A DNA stretch of 14,970 bases from assembly GCA_030642565.1 (NCBI GenBank), contig DAOWNM010000027.1, forward strand, positions 1 to 14,970, given 5' to 3'. The notes beneath the pieces are model-generated. The model was given only the letters and a program-made list of their open reading frames with translations, was not told the origin of the DNA and did not search any database. Position 1 is the stretch's first letter. Every line of letters begins with the position of its first letter. The position numbers were made by a program, and so were the translations under genes. The stretch comes from Bacteroidota bacterium (GTDB lineage Bacteria > Bacteroidota > Bacteroidia > Bacteroidales > GCA-2748055). Positions 1 through 6,632 of the stretch are shown one piece after another.

Positions 1-3000
1 CCTGCAAAGGAGCTGTTCATGGTTCCCATATCCTGTATTCCGTATCCTGACACACTATAGAAATTGTTGATGACCAGCAGTGAAAGAAACTGTTTCATCA
101 GCTCCTCTTCTGTACTTGTGGCATTTTCGAGCAGGTCCCTGGTTTCCGGATCTGCTGTGGGCATCTCTATTGCGGCGGCAATGGTTGGAGACTGAAGCTC
201 ACCCTGCAGGTTCAGATGGCACTCAATAGGAATCCGCTTCTCCAGCCGCTTCTTCAGAGATGCTTCATCGCTGGGATCGCCGGGGTAGAGGTTGTATGGC
301 GCTGCCCTGGTTCCGTAGATGGCTGTCAGGTCGATGGTTGAGTTGGTTGGTGAGCCATTAAAGTTGATCTTACCTCCCGGTTCAATCTCGAACCGTTTGT
401 TAATCACATTCTGGAGAGTGAAGAGGTAATCACCTTTCAGCAGCTCCACATCTCCGAACATTCTGAAACCCTGGTTCTGATCCAGGAGTATACGGAGATT
501 CCCCCGACCGCTTGTTTCAATGATATCACCCACCTTGGGATCAAAGATCAGCTGTACCACGGCATCTTCAGTGATATCCACATCCAGCTCCATTTTCACT
601 CCTTTCAAAGATGCCTGAACCGGTTGCTTCTGATCATCAGAATCTGTTTGCTGGATAAATGTGATAAAATCTGAACTCTGCACCTCCCTGGCATTATAAA
701 GGGGAAGGTAGAGGGCCGTATTTTGTTCGGTGGTTGCATCAATGGTTAGTTTGATGTCGCCGGAACCACCGTTAATAGAAATATCGCCCGTAGCAAAAAT
801 AGTACCGTAAAACAGGTCATTATCTACCGACTGGGTATTCATGCAATTCAGGTTCCGGGCCTCAATATGGATATTGGTATAAAAGTCACGGAAATGGGTA
901 TTGGATATGGAACCATTTATAATTCCCTCATTGCCCGTCTCATCAAAAGCGGTGAAGTTCTCAATGTACAGGTTGTTGTTATAGATTCGTATGGGATCAT
1001 TGAATACATAGCGTGTGTTTAGAAAGGAGATGGTGGCGGCTCCGTTGTTGAGTCCTATGGTCCCGTTAAGTTTGGGCTGATTAAGCGTTCCATCCAGTGT
1101 AAGGTCCACATTCCCGGTACCGGCGAGATCCTGAACGATATTTTCAACATATGGATTGAATAATTGTAATTGAATTTCATTCAGGTGGATCTCAAAATCC
1201 ACTGCTTTGCTTGCAGGAGTATATTCTCCATCCACCTCAATGGTTTTTACATCGTCCAGGTTCGATTGCAGCATCATCCGGATGGTCCTGCGGGAATCGT
1301 TCCATGCTGCTTTCAAACTGGTGGGTCCGATAAGTTGATTGTTGAACCGGAGTGTATCCACTTGAAGGTCGGAAAATATATAGGGATTTCCTTCTGCTTC
1401 ACGATAAGCAAAACTACCTGTAATGTTACCTTCCAGCTTTGCATTTATTCCACTCAGATTTGTTAATTCATAAAGGTTCAGATTACTGAAATCGAGATTG
1501 AAGTCCTGCTCACCGCCGGAGGCGATTGTGCCATCGGCAATCAAATGTTTCTCATGGCTTTTGATCGACAGACTGTCCACATTAAGATACCGCTTTCTGA
1601 TCAGGATTGCAGAGTGGTCGATATTCCAGGTTTCACTGTTGATATAGATAGCAGAAGGTTCCACTTCAACGATAAATCCCCTCTCTTCCACTGAATCGGT
1701 CTGGAAGGCCCCGGTGAGATTGATCTCCCCACTGTACCTCGATTCCGATTGGTTATTCCATGTGATATTGAGATTAGCTGTATCGTTCAAGGTAAAAAGA
1801 TGGAACTGCTGGTTTTCCAGGACAAAGTTCTTGCCATATATCATGCTGTCGGATCGAAACTGAAAATCGAATTCTTTGTTCAGGGCACTGGAATGAAATT
1901 CCACATTGGACCAGGAGTTTAGGCCAATCTTCAGTTCCGGAAAGGATCCGTTGGCGTTGTTAATCTCCTGAGAGGGATTGTAAGCTCCATGGATACTGCT
2001 GTTTTCAGCAATTTGTATTGTTGGAAAGAAGAAATCCAGGATGGGATTCACATGTCTTAAATCAACATGGTAGGTAAACCGATTGATTGTATCGGTTTCG
2101 GAATCCTTTCCGGGTATCAGATTCACGTATAGATCGGCCAAACTCTCCAGGGAAGCAGGCAGTGTGGTAAGCTTAAATTTACCATCGATGGAGGCATCGA
2201 ACAATTCAGATTTTACCTCAATAGAGGCAGTATCAGGTGTATTGAGGGCACATAGCCTTACATCATATAACTGCACCTGATCCTCATTTCTTTCAAAAAG
2301 ACTGTTCACCAGGCGTGCCTCTCCATTTAGCTCATCCAGTGTGCTACCGGTGATATCGGTTTCAATTAGAAATGAAGCAAATGTATTAGGATCCTCCACT
2401 CCGAGGTTCAGAAAATAGGGACGCGAACGGGCTACATCTGCCGTAAAATTGTATGAGGGCACCTCACCTGAAAAGTCCATTTCCCCCTGGAAATCCATTC
2501 TGATATTGGGATCGTTGATTCCAAACCCACCGTTGAAGGTATTGTTTGTGAAAGCTCCGTCCAATGTAATATTGCTGTATGCATACTGCGAGAAATAGAG
2601 TGTATCGACGGTTCCGTTCAGGTCGGCCCGTATCTCTCCTTCATACAGGTTTCCATCCACCATGACATCCATATCCAGTTGAGAGAGCAGTTCCTCTTGA
2701 CCCAGGAACTCACCCAGCTTAAAATCGGCGGTTGAAAGATTTCCGTGAAAGTCAATACCCACGCTGCTATCCGGTCTGAAAGAGAGGTCCATCAGCATCC
2801 TGCCCATATCGGTCTGCAAATAACCCGACGCCACAAAATTATTGGGGTATCCAGTAAACTGACCCTTGAAGTCAAGGTTTCCCATATTGATCCATGGATA
2901 GAGGGACTGTTTCGATGAAGTACTCTCCTCCGAAAACATTTCGTGTATGGCCGAGACCGAGCTATTTAATTCTCTGAAATTGAAGTCAAGGAATGTGTTT

Positions 3001-3992
3001 TTAAATTCAGGCAGGCCAATGATGATGAAGTCAAATGCCAGGGTGCTCTGCTGGTCAAAGGTTATCTGCATTTCATTACCTTTCAGATCATTCAGCTTGC
3101 CATGCACAAAGCCGTCGATGGTGAGACGGTCCAGCAATCCCTTTGTTTGGGGGACAAAAACGGCGAGATCCTCCGTTTTCAGATGGGAGTGGGTCGTTTC
3201 CAAGGTGAGGTCCACCTCCCTGGAGAAATGTTTAAACTTTTTCCAATATTCAAAATCGAATCCCAGCATGGGGAGATGAAGATCGGAGCCTATGGTCTCG
3301 ATTTCGAGATTGTTGAAATGCATATGGGTTTTACCAATGGACATCATGGTGGCCAGGTGGCTGAATTTGAATCCCGATTTTTCCATACCCGAGAGGGAGA
3401 TGATGTTCATGGTTACCGTGTCCTGTTCGCTGATCAGATCCAACAGGGAGATCTCCAGCCCATGCATGTCAAAATCGTTGAAATCGATCTCTGATCGTAA
3501 AGGGGGGTGTCCCGTTTTTGTGAGGGAGAACCGGCCGTTACTCATGGTTATCTCGTGGATATGGAGCCTTGATTTTTGTTCCGGAGGTACATGTGGTTTT
3601 TTCAACCTGTCGATGATTAAATTCAGATTGACCCCTCCTTCGCTTTCAATGACCAGGTTCAACCAGGCGTTTTCTAAAGTAATTTTCCTAATCTCCACGC
3701 CCCTCTGATCCGATCGTATCTGTTTAATTCGAATCTTGGTAAGTTCGGAATAGATCAAAGTGTCTCCATGCAGGTCCTCGATATAGAGGTCTCTCACCTG
3801 GATTCTTTTAAAGAAGGAGTAGTTGACCGAGGAGAGGGAGATAGTAGCCTGAAGTTGTTCCGACAACTGATCGGTCAACATTTTACTGACCCTGGTCTGA
3901 ACCTGCCGGTTCTGCAAAAAGAGTAAAGAGAGCGAAGGAATTGCCAGAAGTAGCAATACTACGATCAATCCTATTTTCGCTATCTTTTTAAT
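1..3992 (-). CDS. TamB-like translocation/assembly module protein (partial, C-terminus beyond window)
   Basis: This is a large inner-membrane-anchored, periplasm-spanning protein of the TamB/AsmA-like (DUF490) family. The family is linked to outer-membrane protein assembly and to lipid transport between the membranes. About 1330 codons are open to the left edge; sampled segments near 3000, 2000, 600, 370 and 30 all read in one frame. The N-terminus is a hydrophobic anchor (roughly residues 5-27), followed by a stretch typical of Bacteroidota TamB (VQTRVSKML, FFKRIQVRDLYIEDLHGDT). The middle is long, beta-rich and repetitive. Near residue 1200 lies the conserved DUF490 motif NKRFEIEPGGKINF, and the last visible residues are SVSGYGIQDMGTMNSSFAG. 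About 100-200 residues are probably missing. The start is odd: after an in-frame TGA at 4005-4003 there is no ATG, GTG or TTG before the membrane helix. The natural MKKIAKIGL-type start falls on an ATT codon at 3992-3990. It is divergent from tsaD. The family call is secure; the start is inferred. Confidence 0.92.
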   Translation of the reverse strand, partial: MKKIAKIGLIVVLLLLAIPSLSLLFLQNRQVQTRVSKMLTDQLSEQLQATISLSSVNYSFFKRIQVRDLYIEDLHGDTLIYSELTKIRIKQIRSDQRGVEIRKITLENAWLNLVIESEGGVNLNLIIDRLKKPHVPPEQKSRLHIHEITMSNGRFSLTKTGHPPLRSEIDFNDFDMHGLEISLLDLISEQDTVTMNIISLSGMEKSGFKFSHLATMMSIGKTHMHFNNLEIETIGSDLHLPMLGFDFEYWKKFKHFSREVDLTLETTHSHLKTEDLAVFVPQTKGLLDRLTIDGFVHGKLNDLKGNEMQITFDQQSTLAFDFIIIGLPEFKNTFLDFNFRELNSSVSAIHEMFSEESTSSKQSLYPWINMGNLDFKGQFTGYPNNFVASGYLQTDMGRMLMDLSFRPDSSVGIDFHGNLSTADFKLGEFLGQEELLSQLDMDVMVDGNLYEGEIRADLNGTVDTLYFSQYAYSNITLDGAFTNNTFNGGFGINDPNIRMDFQGEMDFSGEVPSYNFTADVARSRPYFLNLGVEDPNTFASFLIETDITGSTLDELNGEARLVNSLFERNEDQVQLYDVRLCALNTPDTASIEVKSELFDASIDGKFKLTTLPASLESLADLYVNLIPGKDSETDTINRFTYHVDLRHVNPILDFFFPTIQIAENSSIHGAYNPSQEINNANGSFPELKIGLNSWSNVEFHSSALNKEFDFQFRSDSMIYGKNFVLENQQFHLFTLNDTANLNITWNNQSESRYSGEINLTGAFQTDSVEERGFIVEVEPSAIYINSETWNIDHSAILIRKRYLNVDSLSIKSHEKHLIADGTIASGGEQDFNLDFSNLNLYELTNLSGINAKLEGNITGSFAYREAEGNPYIFSDLQVDTLRFNNQLIGPTSLKAAWNDSRRTIRMMLQSNLDDVKTIEVDGEYTPASKAVDFEIHLNEIQLQLFNPYVENIVQDLAGTGNVDLTLDGTLNQPKLNGTIGLNNGAATISFLNTRYVFNDPIRIYNNNLYIENFTAFDETGNEGIINGSISNTHFRDFYTNIHIEARNLNCMNTQSVDNDLFYGTIFATGDISINGGSGDIKLTIDATTEQNTALYLPLYNAREVQSSDFITFIQQTDSDDQKQPVQASLKGVKMELDVDITEDAVVQLIFDPKVGDIIETSGRGNLRILLDQNQGFRMFGDVELLKGDYLFTLQNVINKRFEIEPGGKINFNGSPTNSTIDLTAIYGTRAAPYNLYPGDPSDEASLKKRLEKRIPIECHLNLQGELQSPTIAAAIEMPTADPETRDLLENATSTEEELMKQFLSLLVINNFYSVSGYGIQDMGTMNSSFA

Positions 3993-3999
3993 ACTTTTG
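3992..3999 (+). promoter_or_regulatory. Putative -7 box (TAnnTTTG) for tsaD
   Basis: The plus strand reads TACTTTTG, an exact match to the Bacteroidota -7 consensus, and would give a leader of roughly 35-40 bases before the tsaD ATG. The box overlaps the first codon of the divergent tamB-like gene. A -33 TTTG at the usual distance is not visible, so the call rests on the -7 element and its position alone. Confidence 0.4.
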
Positions 4000-4023
4000 C
4001 ACTTTCAGTTGTTCTAAACTCTA

Positions 4024-4031
4024 CAAAAATA
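4024..4031 (-). promoter_or_regulatory. Putative -7 box (TAnnTTTG) for the tamB-like gene
   Basis: On the minus strand the bases read TATTTTTG, an exact match to the Bacteroidota primary-sigma -7 consensus TAnnTTTG. It lies about 31 bases upstream of the proposed ATT start. No TTTG-type -33 element is visible 19-21 bases further upstream. The surroundings are AT-rich, so a chance match is possible. Confidence 0.4.
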
Positions 4032-4043
4032 TAAAAAGTTGTG

Positions 4044-5063
4044 ATGACCACTGTAATTCTTGGGATTGAATCTTCCTGCGATGATACTTCTGCTGCTGTA
4101 ATAAGGGATCGACAACTACTTTCTAATGTGATTGCAGGACAGGATGTACACCGAAAATACGGAGGGGTGGTGCCTGAACTGGCCTCCAGGGCGCATCAGC
4201 AGAATATAGTTCCGGTGGTGGATAGCGCGCTGAAAGAGGCCGGAATCTCCCGCAGAGAGATCGATGCAGTGGCCTTTACCCGGGGACCCGGACTTCTCGG
4301 GTCACTGCTGGTGGGAACCTCTTTCACCAAGGGTTTTACAGCAGCACTTGGTATACCCATGATTGAGGTGAACCATCTTCAGGCACATATAATGGTTCAT
4401 TTTATTCAATCGGAAGTGTCGGCTGCTTCATCCCCCCGTTTTCCTTTTTTATCTCTTCTGGTTTCAGGTGGTCATACACAGCTGGTGGTGGTCAGGGATC
4501 ACCATACCATGGAGATCATTGGCCGGACCATTGATGATGCTGCAGGGGAGGCATTTGATAAATGTGCCAAGCTTCTCGGTCTACCCTATCCGGGGGGACC
4601 GCATGTGGACAGACTGGCACAGCAGGGTGATGCATTCAGGTTTGCATTTAACAAGCCCCGGATTAAGGGATTTGATTACTCTTTCAGTGGGTTGAAAACT
4701 TCTTTTTTATATTTTCTCAGAGACCAACTGAAGGAGGATTCCGGTTTTGTGGAGAAGAACAGGGCCGATCTTGCAGCATCGCTGCAACAAACCATTATTG
4801 ATATTTTACTCGACAAGCTCCGAATGGCCATGAAGAAGACGGGGATACGTCAGGTTGCTCTGGCTGGAGGGGTTTCTGCCAATTCAGGACTACGTTCCGC
4901 CATGGGGAGCGAAGCGGAAAAGCATGGCTGGGAGCTGTTTATCCCGCCCTTCAGTTATACCACAGACAATGCGGCCATGATTGCCATTACCGGTTATTAC
5001 CGGTATCTTGAGGGATATTTCTCTTCCGATAATATTGTTCCTCTGGCCAGGATGTATTTCTAA
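4044..5063 (+). CDS. tsaD: tRNA N6-adenosine threonylcarbamoyltransferase TsaD
   Basis: TsaD (Kae1/YgjD family) transfers the threonylcarbamoyl group from threonylcarbamoyl-AMP to A37 of ANN-decoding tRNAs, working in the cytoplasm with TsaB and TsaE. The 339-residue protein is full length and carries every family hallmark: GIESSCDDTSAAV at the N-terminus, the metal-binding NHLQAH motif (His111, His115), LLVSGGHTQLV, DDAAGEAFDKCAKLLG followed by YPGGP, FDYSFSGLKTSF, the nucleotide-binding AGGVSANSGLR, and the C-terminal TTDNAAMIA with the metal-ligand Asp near 308. The ATG at 4044 is preferred; a GTG directly before it (4041) would add one residue. It is divergent from the tamB-like gene, a neighbourhood common in Bacteroidota, and is followed by an 89-bp gap before a SiaC-like gene on the same strand. 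Confidence 0.98.
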   Translation: MTTVILGIESSCDDTSAAVIRDRQLLSNVIAGQDVHRKYGGVVPELASRAHQQNIVPVVDSALKEAGISRREIDAVAFTRGPGLLGSLLVGTSFTKGFTAALGIPMIEVNHLQAHIMVHFIQSEVSAASSPRFPFLSLLVSGGHTQLVVVRDHHTMEIIGRTIDDAAGEAFDKCAKLLGLPYPGGPHVDRLAQQGDAFRFAFNKPRIKGFDYSFSGLKTSFLYFLRDQLKEDSGFVEKNRADLAASLQQTIIDILLDKLRMAMKKTGIRQVALAGGVSANSGLRSAMGSEAEKHGWELFIPPFSYTTDNAAMIAITGYYRYLEGYFSSDNIVPLARMYF

Positions 5064-5064
5064 G

Positions 5065-5119
5065 TTTGCGGCTAAAATATTGGATAAAATGAAAATGAAT
5101 TGTACTCCCATGCCGCAAA
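5065..5119. repeat. 8-bp perfect inverted repeat in the tsaD-siaC-like gap
   Basis: TTTGCGGC at 5065-5072, two bases after the tsaD stop, is matched by its exact reverse complement GCCGCAAA at 5112-5119. They are separated by 39 AT-rich bases and lie just upstream of the SiaC-like gene. The loop is long and no T-run follows directly, so it is a poor intrinsic terminator. It could be a pair of half-sites for a regulator or an RNA stem in the leader. The function is unknown. Confidence 0.45.
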
Positions 5120-5152
5120 AATTACTATATTGTTCATACTTTTTTGTTAAGG

Positions 5153-5527
5153 ATGGATAAACTAGAGTTTCAGCCTACTCAGAAGACGCCGTACGTTTTG
5201 CTGGACCCCAACGGCAAGATTAAATTTAAAGGTAGGTCCATCCCGGAAGATGTATCACTCTTCTACGAGGATATACTTGACTGGATCATCGCCTTTGCCT
5301 CCTCGCCACCAGCATTTACAGAGGTTGATATTGAAATGGAATACCTGAACAGCGGTACTTCCAAGTATATGCTCAGGTTACTCAAAAAACTAAAGGAAGT
5401 TGATAACGATGGTTACGATCTGAAAATCAACTGGGTATATGAGGAGGGCGATGATGATATCCTGGAGAGAGGAGAGTATTATGCTTCCATCCTCGATTTG
5501 AAAATCAGCTTCATCGAGATCGAATAG
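5153..5527 (+). CDS. SiaC-family (DUF1987) regulatory phosphoprotein
   Basis: This is a small acidic cytoplasmic protein of 124 residues matching the SiaC/DUF1987 family in length and pattern. SiaC proteins are STAS-like switch proteins. A SiaB-type kinase phosphorylates them on a threonine, and a SpoIIE/PP2C-type phosphatase (SiaA) removes the phosphate; the free form binds a downstream partner, a diguanylate cyclase in Pseudomonas. Recognisable stretches are TPYVLLDPNGKIKFKGRS near the N-terminus and the loop EYLNSGTSKYMLRLLKKL around residues 63-79. Thr69 sits where the family's phosphorylated Thr is expected, with Ser67 and Ser70 alongside. The ATG at 5153 is chosen; a TTG at 5144 would add three residues. 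The gene is convergent with an operon encoding two SpoIIE-type phosphatases, and its stop codon abuts theirs. No SiaB-type kinase is visible here. Confidence 0.87.
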   Translation: MDKLEFQPTQKTPYVLLDPNGKIKFKGRSIPEDVSLFYEDILDWIIAFASSPPAFTEVDIEMEYLNSGTSKYMLRLLKKLKEVDNDGYDLKINWVYEEGDDDILERGEYYASILDLKISFIEIE

Positions 5528-6616
5528 CTACTTTGTTTCCCTGCTTTTTTGCAATTGATTATCCAGGTATTTCCAGAATGCCACATGGAATAGATAGGAA
5601 TCACTATTTTCTATGGCCTCCTGAAAATTGATGGTGCTGTCACAACCGACGGGATGTTGAATAGATGGATCAAATAGTCCCGGCTTCTCCGGGTGGAACT
5701 GTATCCCCAGTACATTGGGGTACCGGGTGTGCTGGATCGCTTCAATAATCTTTCCATCCATGGAGGTGGCAGAAACTTCCCATCCCAATCCCAGCTTTTC
5801 GATGGCCTGATGGTGCGAACTGAGCACCAGGGGGGCTGTACCCTTATTGAAACCAATCCCACTGGTGAGGATCATACTCTTTTCAAGGGCAACCCTGTGA
5901 AAGTGATAGGAGGTGGGATCTTCGCACCCCGTGTTTAGATAATCCATGTAGTTGCGATGCATCTGGTCGGGCGGCAGATTCAGGATCTCCTCTGCTTTCC
6001 ATATCCCGTAAAGTTCGGTGGGAATGTCCTGTACAATGGTTCCCCCGGTGGCCACACTCATGGTTTGCATTCCCAGGCAGATTCCATTGACCAGATACGT
6101 TTTCTTCTCTTCCAGGTAGGGTATCCAGTCCGTATCCTGACTGCCTCCCAGCAGGTGAAAAAGGTAAGATAGCTCCACATAGTGCCTGAAGGGATCTGTG
6201 ACCCCCGTGAGCAGGTGAACCTCCTCTCCGTAACAAACAGGTGGAATATCGGGTCCGCCCATAAACAGGGCTCCATTGGAGCATTCAAAAAGTTCCCTGA
6301 ACTGTCCGGTAGCAGGATTTTTCCGGAATATGTTTTCTGGTTCCAGCTCTCCCTTGATCTCCCTGAGACTAAAGTGGGTGGCACTGTGCAGATCAATATA
6401 GGCTTTGGCGTCGCTGTAATCATACCTTTCCCCCTTGTGGTATACGCCCAGCAGGTGGTAGCCATCCAGTGAAAACAACCCTTCATCCACCAGTTTTTGA
6501 ACAACTTCCAGGTTATAGGCAGTTGGATGGAACATCAGAACGGTATCCTGCCCCACAGCGTAGAGGCTGGTGCAGAATATCAGGATCAGACCGGTAATAC
6601 TTTTTTGGAATTTCAT
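5528..6616 (-). CDS. Exported class I glutamine amidotransferase-like / peptidase C26 protein
   Basis: The 362-residue protein begins with a signal peptide (MKFQKS, a hydrophobic core, then a small-residue site near SLYAVGQ at 18-23), so it should act in the periplasm or beyond. The body resembles class I glutamine amidotransferases of the gamma-glutamyl hydrolase type (C26, PuuD-like). It has an oxyanion-side GGPDIPP at 120-126, a nucleophile elbow NGICLGMQTM with Cys180, SSHHQAIEKLG at 266-275, and GIQFHPE with His308 and Glu310 completing the triad. It is about 100 residues longer than cytoplasmic PuuD-like enzymes; the extra length is mostly an N-terminal segment (about 25-110) of unknown role. 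Hydrolysis of a gamma-glutamyl bond, for example in a peptide or cell-wall fragment, is a reasonable guess, but the substrate is unknown. It is last in the minus-strand operon, 16 bp after the ATPase gene. Its TAG stop is directly adjacent to the stop of the convergent SiaC-like gene. Confidence 0.86.
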   Translation of the reverse strand: MKFQKSITGLILIFCTSLYAVGQDTVLMFHPTAYNLEVVQKLVDEGLFSLDGYHLLGVYHKGERYDYSDAKAYIDLHSATHFSLREIKGELEPENIFRKNPATGQFRELFECSNGALFMGGPDIPPVCYGEEVHLLTGVTDPFRHYVELSYLFHLLGGSQDTDWIPYLEEKKTYLVNGICLGMQTMSVATGGTIVQDIPTELYGIWKAEEILNLPPDQMHRNYMDYLNTGCEDPTSYHFHRVALEKSMILTSGIGFNKGTAPLVLSSHHQAIEKLGLGWEVSATSMDGKIIEAIQHTRYPNVLGIQFHPEKPGLFDPSIQHPVGCDSTINFQEAIENSDSYLFHVAFWKYLDNQLQKSRETK

Positions 6617-6632
6617 TGACAGTTGGCTCGGG

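Noticed and set aside
2947..3708. Several overlapping plus-strand open frames of 110-138 codons
   Set aside because: They lie opposite the tamB-like gene, whose frame is continuous with clear family motifs. Their translations have no recognisable pattern.
5065..5119. Intrinsic terminator for tsaD
   Set aside because: The stem is only 8 bp with a 39-base loop, and the nearest T-run is about 20 bases beyond the stem.
5120..5152. Promoter for the SiaC-like gene around CATACTTTTTTG
   Set aside because: It resembles TAnnTTTG but has two extra bases in the spacer, sits only a few bases from the start codon and has no -33 partner.
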